Part shown: one piece after another, positions 1-5,773 of the stretch
Layout of the letters: the number at the start of each line of letters is the position of its first letter
How positions within the stretch are numbered: the first letter of the stretch is position 1
The notes under the pieces: model-generated
Database searches by the model: none
What the model saw: the letters and a program-made list of their open reading frames with translations, nothing else
Told to the model about the DNA's origin: nothing
From: Acidobacteriota bacterium
Lineage (GTDB): Bacteria; Acidobacteriota; UBA6911; JACQSX01
NCBI GenBank assembly: GCA_016199665.1
Contig: JACQGG010000257.1
Coordinates: forward strand, 1-7,321
DNA length: 7,321 bases
Direction of reading: 5' to 3'
Program-made: the position numbers and the translations under genes

Positions 1-1029
1 TCAGATCGATTCCAGTTGGAGGTTGGCGTCGGCCGTGAGCCGAAGATCGGCAAACTGGCCGCGCTCAAACTTTGGAAAGGCGGCGGCGGCGATCATGGCG
101 GCATTATCGGTCGTGTAGCAGGGACTTGGATAGTAGACCGCCGCGCCGAGAGGCTCAAACCACTCCTTGAATGTTTTTCGCAAAAGACGGTTGCAGGCAA
201 CCCCTCCCGTCAGCAGCACGCTGCGTGCGGGAAACTGGTGCAGCGCAGAACGCGTGCGCTTTGCCAGCGTCTGTACGATGGCGTTTTGAAAGCTGGCCAC
301 CAGGTCGATCACCGGCTGCGGCACGGCCGAGAAATCTGTCACGGGCAAGATGGAGTGTTGTCGAATGTGCCGCAAAGCGGCCGTCTTGAAGCCGCTGAAG
401 CTGAAATCGAGCGCTCCATCGCTGATTTTCGGCATCGAAAAACTGAAGGCGTTCGTGGTCCCGCGCTCGGAAAGCCGGTCGATAATCGGTCCGCCCGGAT
501 AGCCCAGACCGACCGCCTTGGAAAGCTTGTCCAGCGCCTCGCCTGCCGCATCATCGCGAGTTCGGGCCACCCGCCGGTATTCTTCCATTCTCGGAATCCA
601 GTAGAGACTGGTATGTCCGCCTGAGACAATCAGACCCAGGGCGGGAAACTCAATGGTTTCGTGTTCGATCAGGGGCGAAAACAAGTGACCTTCAAGATGA
701 TTGACGGCGACCAGAGGGCGTTCCAGCGCGTAGGCCAGAGTCTTGGCAAAGGAGACGCCCACCAGCAGGGATCCGATCAGGCCCGGCCCCTGAGTCACTG
801 CCAGCCCGTCGATCTGCTCCAGTTGAACCTGCGCCGCCTCCAGCGCCGCCTGAACGATGACGGCAATCTGTCTTACGTGCTCGCGCGATGCAAGTTCTGG
901 AACCACTCCGCCGTAGGGACGGTGAAGGGCGACCTGGCTGCTTACAACGTTGGAAAGGACATCGCGGCGATCCTGCACGACCGCAACGGCCGTCTCATCG
1001 CAACTGGTCTCGATGGCCAAAATGCGCAT
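1..1029 (-). CDS. tsaD: TsaD, tRNA N6-adenosine threonylcarbamoyltransferase
   Basis: Transfers the threonylcarbamoyl group from threonylcarbamoyl-AMP to A37 of ANN-decoding tRNAs in the cytoplasm (t6A), working with TsaB and TsaE in bacteria. The 342 residues match the usual length of the Kae1/Gcp/TsaD family. Visible signatures are the N-terminal ILAIETSCDET (3-13), the ASREH segment (48-51 region), NHLEGH with the metal-binding pair His111 and His115, SGGHT (136-140), DDAAGEALDKLSK (159-171) followed by GYPGGP, LTGGVACN (273-280) and CTDN-like TTDNAAM with metal ligand Asp308. The ATG at 1029-1027 gives the conserved N-terminus; the Shine-Dalgarno before it is weak, and other upstream ATGs are out of frame. 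The gene is complete, its TGA lying at the first bases of the window. It follows mtnA by 54 bases on the same strand and is probably cotranscribed. Family assignment is near certain; membership of the operon is inference. Confidence 0.97.
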   Translation of the reverse strand: MRILAIETSCDETAVAVVQDRRDVLSNVVSSQVALHRPYGGVVPELASREHVRQIAVIVQAALEAAQVQLEQIDGLAVTQGPGLIGSLLVGVSFAKTLAYALERPLVAVNHLEGHLFSPLIEHETIEFPALGLIVSGGHTSLYWIPRMEEYRRVARTRDDAAGEALDKLSKAVGLGYPGGPIIDRLSERGTTNAFSFSMPKISDGALDFSFSGFKTAALRHIRQHSILPVTDFSAVPQPVIDLVASFQNAIVQTLAKRTRSALHQFPARSVLLTGGVACNRLLRKTFKEWFEPLGAAVYYPSPCYTTDNAAMIAAAAFPKFERGQFADLRLTADANLQLESI

Positions 1030-1083
1030 GGGATCAGGGGCATCACCGGGAGGACATGAAAACGGGGAACAGGGATCCGGGCT

Positions 1084-2139
1084 TCACTGCGCCGTCTCGA
1101 CGTTCATTTCCGCGAGCGCTCTGAGCGAGGCCGAGTACGGAAAGCGGGCGATGCCCCGCTCCGTGATGATGGCGGAGACATATTCTGCCGGGGTGACGTC
1201 AAACGCAGGGTTGCGGGCCTCGACTGAATCGGGAGCAATGCGGCGCCCTTGCAGCTCCAGCACCTCGCTCATATTTCGCTCCTCGATAGGAATCGCCTCG
1301 CCGCTGGGCGTGCCGAAATCAATCGTTGACATCGGGGCGGCCACATAAAAGGGAATTCCATGGGCCCTGGCCAGAATGGCCACCGAATAAGTCCCGATCT
1401 TGTTGGCGACGTCGCCGTTGGCAGCGATGCGATCGGCCCCGACAATAACCGCCTGCACGCGGTCGGTTTTCATGATATGGCCGGCCATGTTATCGGTGAT
1501 CAGAGTGACCGGAATCCGGTCCTTCATTAATTCCCAGGCGGTCAGCCGGGCGCCCTGCAGAAAGGGGCGGGTTTCGTCGGCCAGCACATGAATGGACTTT
1601 CCCGCGTTGACCGCGGCGCGTATGACCCCCAGCGCCGTGCCAAAGCCCGCGGTGGCGAGAGCCCCCGCGTTGCAATGTGTCAGCACTGTGGCCTGGTCGG
1701 GCAGCAGCGCCTGTCCATGAGAACCGATGCGCTGGTTGATCTCAATATCTTCCCGGTAAATTCCGATTGCCTCTTTGCGCAGCGCTTCCTGAATCTCGGG
1801 AAGACGCAGATGGCGGCAGGCGCGGTAGGCCCGGCGCATTCGCTCAATGGCCCAGAACAGGTTCACAGCCGTGGGACGCGTCTTGCTCAGCGCGTCGCAG
1901 ATGGCGTCTACTCTTGCGTCTAACTCCTGGCCGGACGCGGCGCTCAGATTCCTCACTCCCAAGGCGACGCCCATGGCCGCAGCGACGCCGATGGCCGGCG
2001 CGCCCCGGATCACCATCGTCCGGATTGCTTCAGCGACCTGCTCATAGGTCTGGCAGTTTTGATAGATTTCCTGCGCGGGCAGAAGCCGCTGGTCGATCAT
2101 GACGACGCCCTGATCAGTCCATTCGATGGTTCGAATCAT
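1084..2139 (-). CDS. mtnA: MtnA, S-methyl-5-thioribose-1-phosphate isomerase
   Basis: Isomerises 5-methylthioribose-1-phosphate to 5-methylthioribulose-1-phosphate in the cytoplasmic methionine salvage pathway. From the chosen start the protein has 351 residues, normal for the eIF2B-alpha-like MtnA family. Family marks are VIRGAPAIGVAAAMG (43-57), THCNAGALAT (154-163) carrying the presumed catalytic Cys156, DETRPFLQGARLTAWEL (188-204), ITDNMAG (214-220) and GADRIAANGDVANKIGT (234-250) with presumed catalytic Asp236. The Cys-Asp spacing of 80 is the same as in the characterised Bacillus enzyme (Cys160/Asp240, from memory). The frame stays open upstream to 2220, but the ATG at 2139-2137 begins the conserved MIRTIEW and has an AAGAAGGA Shine-Dalgarno, whereas the 27-residue extension is basic and non-conserved in style. 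No other salvage genes are visible. The MTR-1-P versus ribose-1,5-bisphosphate isomerase distinction favours MtnA on length and motif, but is not absolute. Confidence 0.95.
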   Translation of the reverse strand: MIRTIEWTDQGVVMIDQRLLPAQEIYQNCQTYEQVAEAIRTMVIRGAPAIGVAAAMGVALGVRNLSAASGQELDARVDAICDALSKTRPTAVNLFWAIERMRRAYRACRHLRLPEIQEALRKEAIGIYREDIEINQRIGSHGQALLPDQATVLTHCNAGALATAGFGTALGVIRAAVNAGKSIHVLADETRPFLQGARLTAWELMKDRIPVTLITDNMAGHIMKTDRVQAVIVGADRIAANGDVANKIGTYSVAILARAHGIPFYVAAPMSTIDFGTPSGEAIPIEERNMSEVLELQGRRIAPDSVEARNPAFDVTPAEYVSAIITERGIARFPYSASLRALAEMNVETAQ

Positions 2140-2149
2140 TGGTTTCCAA

Positions 2150-2157
2150 TCCTTCTT
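2150..2157 (-). promoter_or_regulatory. Shine-Dalgarno of mtnA that decides its start
   Basis: Read on the minus strand, AAGAAGGA lies 10 bases before the ATG at 2139-2137. It supports that start over the longer open frame that reaches 2220. Confidence 0.6.
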
Positions 2158-2291
2158 TGGTAACTTCTCCCGGCTTCCGGATCGCGACGGCACTCCCCGC
2201 TCCTTGACCTCACCCCGCAAGCCCCATCCGCAAATGGCAAGGGATTTCGGACGCTCTACACCAGCTTAGCGCGTTGTATGAGGGACGTGAA

Positions 2292-2354
2292 ATGAAATTG
2301 AGGCAAGACATGCGCCGATCACCGAGCCGCGCGCCTAAGCAAGCGGCGCGCTAA
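2292..2354 (+). CDS. Possible 20-codon leader peptide
   Basis: ATG at 2292 opens a 20-codon frame ending with TAA at 2352-2354. It is preceded by GAGGGA at 2280-2285 with a six-base spacer, the clearest Shine-Dalgarno in the window. The predicted peptide begins MKLRQDMRRS, is strongly basic (five Arg, two Lys) and has no signal peptide or membrane segment. Its last codons lie inside the first and second arms of the inverted-repeat set at 2329-2375, so a translating ribosome would cover them. That layout resembles leader-peptide control of a downstream gene, here the importer permease 159 bases later. I know no family for it. A frame this short can arise by chance in GC-rich DNA, and a promoter placed at 2475-2504 would exclude it from the importer transcript. 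Confidence 0.3.
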   Translation: MKLRQDMRRSPSRAPKQAAR

Positions 2355-2375
2355 CTCATTGAAATGGCGCGCCGC
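2329..2375 (+). repeat. Three-arm inverted repeat forming mutually exclusive hairpins
   Basis: Arm 1 is GCGCGCC (2329-2335), arm 2 GCGGCGCGC (2343-2351) and arm 3 GCGCGCCGC (2367-2375). Arm 2 can pair with arm 1 (7 bp, 9-base loop) or with arm 3 (9 bp, 15-base loop) but not both. No T-tract follows arm 3, so this is not an ordinary intrinsic terminator. It may be an RNA switch, a DNA operator (GGCGCGCC at 2366-2373 is itself a palindrome) or simply GC-rich noise. Confidence 0.5.
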
Positions 2376-2474
2376 TCCCTGCCGGTCGCGGTTCGGTGGC
2401 GAACTCGGGCTAACGCTGGAGGCGGTGAGCGCTTGTGGCCATAGTCTGTTTTTCTCTGTATGGGCCCAGCCTGT

Positions 2475-2504
2475 TCGACATTCTAAATTTGAACCCTGTA
2501 AGAT
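2475..2504 (+). promoter_or_regulatory. Candidate promoter of the importer operon, placed for a near-leaderless mRNA
   Basis: TCGACA at 2475-2480 matches the -35 consensus in five of six positions and TAAGAT at 2499-2504 matches the -10 in four of six, with an 18-base spacer. Initiation would fall about 2510-2513, at or just before the permease ATG at 2513. No Shine-Dalgarno precedes that ATG, which agrees with leaderless translation. The -10 match is modest. Confidence 0.4.
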
Positions 2505-2512
2505 GATGCGCG

Positions 2513-3529
2513 ATGGCCCGAGTTTCGCTGAAATCGTTCCTGCTCTGGTGCGCCACGTTTCTGCTGGCGCTGCTGGCGGCGATGTTTCTGTCGGCCAGGA
2601 CCGGGTCGGTTGGCATGTCCCTGTCCCAGTTTCTGGGTATTCTTTTCGGCGACAAAACGGACCGTTCTCTGTACGAGATCGTTTGGTTGGTTCGTATCCC
2701 CCGCGTTTATCTGTCCGCCCTCGTGGGGGGGGCGCTGGCCATCGCCGGCGCAGTCTTCCAGTCCTTGCTTCGAAATCCCCTGGCGGAGCCGTTTGTCCTC
2801 GGGGTCTCCAGCGGTGCCAGCTTCGGGGCCATTGCCTCGTCGTTTCTGCTCTGGTATGGCTGGGCAACGCCGCAAGCCATGGTTTATCTGAGGCCGGCGG
2901 CTGCATTTGGCGGCGCCCTGGCGACCATCTCAATCGTCTATGCCATGGCGGGCGCGGTGCGCGGGATTTCATCCAACCGGCTGCTGCTGGCAGGCGTTGT
3001 GATCTCTTCCTTTCTTTACTCCATAAACATCTTCCTGCTCACCTTCCTGCGTCAAGCGGACGTGCAGAGCGTTTTTTTTTGGATCATTGGGGACTTGAGC
3101 CAGCCGACTAGAGGGATGGGAGTTGTCGTGGCAGCCGTGTTCATCGGTTTTTTTGCCTTGCTGCTGCAGGCGCGTGAGTTGAATCTCCTGGCCGTTTCCG
3201 AGCAGGACGCGGACGCGCTTGGAGTCGCCGTAGGGCGCGTCAAGTTGACGATCTACCTTTCGGCGTCGCTCATGACCGGGGTCGTTGTTTCCGTCAGCGG
3301 CAGCATCGGATACGTGGGCCTGCTGGTGCCGCACATGGTGCGCTTTGCCGTGGGAAGTGACCACCGCTTGATCTTGCCGGCCTGCCTCTTTGGAGGAGCC
3401 ATTTTTACCATGATCGCCGACACTGCGGCTCGCACGTTGATGTCCCCGCTGGAACTGCCCGTGGGCGTTGTGACGGCTGTGGTCGGCGCCCCTTTTTTCA
3501 TCTATCTGCTCCGCAGGCGAAGCCGATGA
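2513..3529 (+). CDS. BtuC/FecCD-family ABC importer permease
   Basis: Membrane subunit of a type II importer that moves a metal chelate (cobalamin, ferric siderophore or heme) from the periplasmic or surface binding protein into the cytoplasm. The 338 residues are almost entirely hydrophobic, with about ten helices, the first near 8-26. Family hallmarks are RIPRVYLSALVGGALAIAGA (61-80) followed by FQSLLRNPLAEPFVLGVSSG (82-101), the SGSIGYVGLLVPHMVR stretch (262-277) that carries the ATPase-contacting loop, and ELPVGVVTAVVGAPFF (314-329). An in-frame TGA at 2504 rules out a longer upstream start. Its stop overlaps the ATPase start by ATGA, implying translational coupling. The gene contains a G8 run (2725-2732) and a T9 run (3072-3080), unusual in GC-rich coding DNA. 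Substrate is undetermined because no binding protein gene or recognised riboswitch is present; BtuC, FepD, FhuB-type and HmuU-type roles all remain possible. Confidence 0.93.
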   Translation: MARVSLKSFLLWCATFLLALLAAMFLSARTGSVGMSLSQFLGILFGDKTDRSLYEIVWLVRIPRVYLSALVGGALAIAGAVFQSLLRNPLAEPFVLGVSSGASFGAIASSFLLWYGWATPQAMVYLRPAAAFGGALATISIVYAMAGAVRGISSNRLLLAGVVISSFLYSINIFLLTFLRQADVQSVFFWIIGDLSQPTRGMGVVVAAVFIGFFALLLQARELNLLAVSEQDADALGVAVGRVKLTIYLSASLMTGVVVSVSGSIGYVGLLVPHMVRFAVGSDHRLILPACLFGGAIFTMIADTAARTLMSPLELPVGVVTAVVGAPFFIYLLRRRSR

Positions 3530-4329
3530 GCGGCGTACTGCAGGCAGCCAACCTTTGTTTTCAATATCCGGGGGCGAAGCGGCTCGCGGTGAAGGACTTT
3601 TCGCTGACTCTTGACAGAGGCGATTTTGTCGGCATCGTTGGTCCGAACGGCTCGGGTAAATCGACGCTGCTGCGTCTATTGTACGGCGCCCTCACTCCCG
3701 ATTCCGGACGGGTTCTCCTGCATGACCGGCGGCTGCGGGAGTGGCCGAGGAAGGCAATCGCGCGAAAGATTGCCGTGGTAGGGCAGGAGCCGTTCTGGAA
3801 CTTTCCCATCACGGTCCATGATTTCGTGCTGCAGGGAAGATATCCGCATTTGGGACGATTTGGCTTTGAGACTGAACCGGACATCCAGAACGTGGAAGCG
3901 GCACTGAAAAAGGTCCAGTTGGTTGACCTTGCGGAGCGCCAAGTGTACCAGCTTAGCGCGGGCGAGCGGCAGCGCATGCTGCTGGCCCGCGCGCTGGCGC
4001 AGGACCCGGAGATCTTCATGCTGGATGAACCGACGGCCAACCTGGATCTGCGCTACCAGGTGGAGATGCTGGATCTGATGCGCCAGTTACAGCGGGAACT
4101 GGGATTTGCCGTGCTGCTGATCAGCCACGAAGTGAGCCTGATTGTCAACTTTGTGAAGCGGATGGTTCTATTCAAGGCAGGCAGTGCGCTGGCGGAAGGG
4201 CCCCCGGAGAGGGTCGTGACCCCCCAGAATTTCGAAGCGCTTTTTGAGGTTCCATTTCAACTGCACACCGTGGGAGAGCGGCCTAAGCGATACTGGATCC
4301 TGCCGTCGCTGAAGGGAGACTCCCATTAG
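3526..4329 (+). CDS. BtuD/FecE-family ABC importer ATPase
   Basis: Cytoplasmic nucleotide-binding subunit that powers the permease encoded just upstream. The 267 residues contain a complete ABC ATPase: Walker A GPNGSGKST (39-47), Q-loop Gln87 in VVGQEPF, signature LSAGERQR (143-150), Walker B IFMLDEP (163-169), D-loop ANLDL (171-175) and switch His201 in LLISHEVS. The length and the C-terminal tail after about 220, including FEVPFQLHTV, are typical of the FecE/BtuD/HmuV group, so it is expected to be active. ATG at 3526 overlaps the permease TGA (ATGA) with a modest AGG eight bases upstream. The stop lies one base from the end of the convergent tsaC gene, leaving no room for a dedicated terminator. 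The substrate cannot be assigned from this subunit. Confidence 0.94.
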   Translation: MSGVLQAANLCFQYPGAKRLAVKDFSLTLDRGDFVGIVGPNGSGKSTLLRLLYGALTPDSGRVLLHDRRLREWPRKAIARKIAVVGQEPFWNFPITVHDFVLQGRYPHLGRFGFETEPDIQNVEAALKKVQLVDLAERQVYQLSAGERQRMLLARALAQDPEIFMLDEPTANLDLRYQVEMLDLMRQLQRELGFAVLLISHEVSLIVNFVKRMVLFKAGSALAEGPPERVVTPQNFEALFEVPFQLHTVGERPKRYWILPSLKGDSH

Positions 4330-4330
4330 G

Positions 4331-4990
4331 TTAGTCGCGGGTCGAATCCGAGTCCGGTTTCTGGGCTTGCCATTCAATGATCGCATCCCGGACGCGCTGC
4401 AGCATGGCTCCTTCCCGCAAAACTTGCGGCGGATCGGCGCGGATATCCAGGATCGTGGATGGACGGTTGTGCGGCAGCTTGCCGAAGTCCAGGAACAGGT
4501 CCACTTGTCCTGCAAACTGGCGGTACGCCTCGTCCGGGTCCAAGATGGGGGTTTCACCGCTCAGGTTTGCGCTGGTGGAAATAAGCGGCGCGTCAGTTAT
4601 CCGGAGAAAATCGCGCAGGAAGGTCCACCGCGGGCAGCGAATTCCAATGGAGTCGCTCCCAGGGAACGGCGGCGCGCCGGGGTCCTTTTCAAAAATCATC
4701 GTGATGGGTCCCGGCCAGAGCCTCCTGCCAAGAAATGAGAAAGGCTGCGGAACTTTGGAGACCAGCCGGGTCGCGTCCATCGGATCCCGAATCAGCACCA
4801 GATAAACCTGGGAGTCCTTTCGGCGCTTAATTTCCGAGAGTCTTTTGACGGCGCTTTCCAGGAATGGGTCGCACCCCAGACCGTAGATGGTATCGGTTGG
4901 ATAGAGCAGGATGCCGCCGGAGTGAACCACGGCGGCAGCCTCGCGGAGCGCTTCCATCCGATCGGTCTCAGACAGACGTAATCTTTTCAT
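4331..4990 (-). CDS. tsaC: TsaC (YrdC/Sua5 family) L-threonylcarbamoyladenylate synthase
   Basis: Makes threonylcarbamoyl-AMP from threonine, bicarbonate and ATP, the intermediate that TsaD then transfers to tRNA A37; tsaD is in the same window. The 219 residues form one YrdC domain (about 11-200) and lack the C-terminal Sua5 domain, so this is the short form. Motifs are YPTDTIYGLGCD (30-41), the basic EIKRRK (53-58) in place of the common IKxRP segment, LWPGPITMIF (91-100), IGIRCP (115-120), ISTSANLSGE (137-146) and PSTILDI (178-184 region). The ATG at 4990-4988 gives the family N-terminus; no Shine-Dalgarno precedes it. A perfect TATAAT on the minus strand (5026-5021) would give a leader of about 24 bases. 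It ends one base from the convergent ATPase gene. YciO-type paralogues are an alternative, but the S-T-S-A-N motif and tsaD nearby favour TsaC. Confidence 0.93.
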   Translation of the reverse strand: MKRLRLSETDRMEALREAAAVVHSGGILLYPTDTIYGLGCDPFLESAVKRLSEIKRRKDSQVYLVLIRDPMDATRLVSKVPQPFSFLGRRLWPGPITMIFEKDPGAPPFPGSDSIGIRCPRWTFLRDFLRITDAPLISTSANLSGETPILDPDEAYRQFAGQVDLFLDFGKLPHNRPSTILDIRADPPQVLREGAMLQRVRDAIIEWQAQKPDSDSTRD

Positions 4991-4992
4991 GC

Positions 4993-5028
4993 GATATAAT
5001 CAAGGTAAATGCGCCCAGAGATTATATC
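4993..5028. promoter_or_regulatory. Inverted-repeat bidirectional promoter between tsaC and the RNA methyltransferase gene
   Basis: GATATAATC (4993-5001) and GATTATATC (5020-5028) are perfect 9-bp inverted copies separated by 18 bases. The left copy holds TATAAT (4995-5000) on the plus strand, eight bases before the methyltransferase ATG at 5009. The right copy holds TATAAT on the minus strand (5026-5021), pointing to tsaC. Expected start sites are about 5007 (rightward) and 5014 (leftward), so the transcripts would overlap at their 5' ends. I find no good -35 for either. The same dyad could be a regulator binding site. Confidence 0.5.
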
Positions 5029-5773
5029 CAGCCCTCAGAACCCCCGCATTAAGCATTTGCGCCGGCTGCGCCGGCGCCAGAGTTGCGAAGAAGACTGCTT
5101 TGTGGTGGAAGGAAGGACGCTCATCCAGGAGGCATTGGCCAGTGGATGGGAAATCGAGTCTCTCTACTCCACCCAAGGCAATGACAGCGGCATCGGCGCA
5201 GCTCCCTGCTTTCAGGTTTCCCCGCAGGTACTGCAGTCGATCAGCACGCTCCAGCAGGCTCCCGGACTTTTGGCCGTCGCCAGAAAACGCCTGTTCGCCC
5301 TGGACTGCGTTGCCCTGGGGCGCTGCTCGCTGCTACTGGATGGAATTCAAGATCCCGGGAACGTTGGCACGCTGCTTCGCTCTGCGGCAGCCTTTGGAGT
5401 CCAGGGGGTTCTGGCTGCACCCGGCACGGCGCACTTCTACAATCCCAAGGTCGTTCGCGCCGCGATGGGGGCCCTGTTTCACCTGCAATTGTGCGAAAAA
5501 GTAGAACCCCACGAGATCCGCCTTCTGCTGCAAAGCCGGCAGGTACAATTGCTCATAGCCGACAGCAAGTCCGGTGAGGATCCAAAGGATTTGCCGTTGG
5601 ATCGCAGGTATATGCTGGTGTTGGGGCACGAGACGCTTGGCGCTTCTGCGCAGTGGCTGGAGATGTCGCACCGCCGGGTCCGCATCCGGCTCGCGCCCGC
5701 AGTTGAATCCCTGAATGTTGCCGTGGCCGGCTCCATATTGTTGTACGAATTGGCCGCTCGCTGTGCCCCATGA
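5009..5773 (+). CDS. SpoU/TrmH-family RNA 2'-O-methyltransferase
   Basis: Predicted SAM-dependent SPOUT methyltransferase that 2'-O-methylates a ribose in tRNA or rRNA; the target nucleotide cannot be read from sequence. The 254 residues have two parts. The N-terminal substrate-binding region (about 5-95) begins ISSPQNPRIKHLRRL and contains FVVEGRTLIQEAL (31-43), as in RlmB/TsnR-type rRNA enzymes. The catalytic knot domain (about 105-250) has motif 1 DGIQDPGNVGTLLR (111-124, with Asn118 and Arg124), NPKVVRAAMGA (145-155), motif 2 LGHETLG (205-211) and motif 3 SLNVAVAGSILLYE (234-247). Motif 2 is usually GNEGxG or GSExxG; the invariant Gly-Glu-Gly positions remain. ATG 5009 follows an AAGG only three bases away and a TATAAT eight bases away. 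Its stop overlaps rarA by ATGA. It is more like the 23S rRNA group than tRNA TrmH, by the N-terminal domain; confidence in the exact target is low. Confidence 0.92.
   Translation: MRPEIISSPQNPRIKHLRRLRRRQSCEEDCFVVEGRTLIQEALASGWEIESLYSTQGNDSGIGAAPCFQVSPQVLQSISTLQQAPGLLAVARKRLFALDCVALGRCSLLLDGIQDPGNVGTLLRSAAAFGVQGVLAAPGTAHFYNPKVVRAAMGALFHLQLCEKVEPHEIRLLLQSRQVQLLIADSKSGEDPKDLPLDRRYMLVLGHETLGASAQWLEMSHRRVRIRLAPAVESLNVAVAGSILLYELAARCAP

Larger units (their letters stand above)
2140..2512. other. Non-coding divergent intergenic region between mtnA and the importer operon
   Basis: This 373-base stretch must hold the promoters of mtnA-tsaD (leftward) and of the importer operon (rightward). I see no tRNA, no convincing cobalamin, TPP or SAM riboswitch core and no Fur-like box. 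It does hold a candidate short ORF (2292-2354), a set of competing inverted repeats (2329-2375), a further small hairpin (GTTCG at 2391-2395 and CGAAC at 2400-2404 around a GTGG loop) and a promoter-like pair at 2475-2504. A second short frame at 2364-2444 lacks a ribosome binding site. I could not identify a believable leftward promoter for mtnA. Confidence 0.8.

Noticed and set aside
2140..2220. N-terminal extension of mtnA by 27 codons.
   Set aside because: The extension is basic and low in conserved character, while the ATG at 2139 begins the family N-terminus and has its own Shine-Dalgarno.
2364..2444. A second 26-codon plus-strand frame in the intergenic region.
   Set aside because: No Shine-Dalgarno, starts inside an inverted-repeat arm, and nothing distinguishes it from chance.
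2300..2512. Cobalamin riboswitch upstream of the BtuCD-like importer.
   Set aside because: The characteristic core and B12-box sequences are not visible; only unrelated GC-rich hairpins were found.
2319..2972. A 217-codon minus-strand frame across the permease start and the intergenic region.
   Set aside because: Pro/Arg/Thr-rich shadow of the permease coding strand with no domain.
2359..3111. A 250-codon plus-strand frame overlapping the start of the permease gene.
   Set aside because: It starts at TTG without a ribosome binding site and overlaps the permease in another frame; the product has no recognisable motif.
4314..4324. GGGAG-A-CTCCC palindrome at the convergent ends of the ATPase gene and tsaC as a bidirectional terminator.
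   Set aside because: The loop is one base (or three with a four-base stem), there is no T-tract on either strand, and it lies inside the ATPase coding sequence.
5061..5075. Duplicated GCCGGC at the start of the methyltransferase gene as a regulatory hairpin.
   Set aside because: It encodes the conserved Arg-rich stretch of the N-terminal domain, and GC-rich Arg/Leu codons give such repeats readily.
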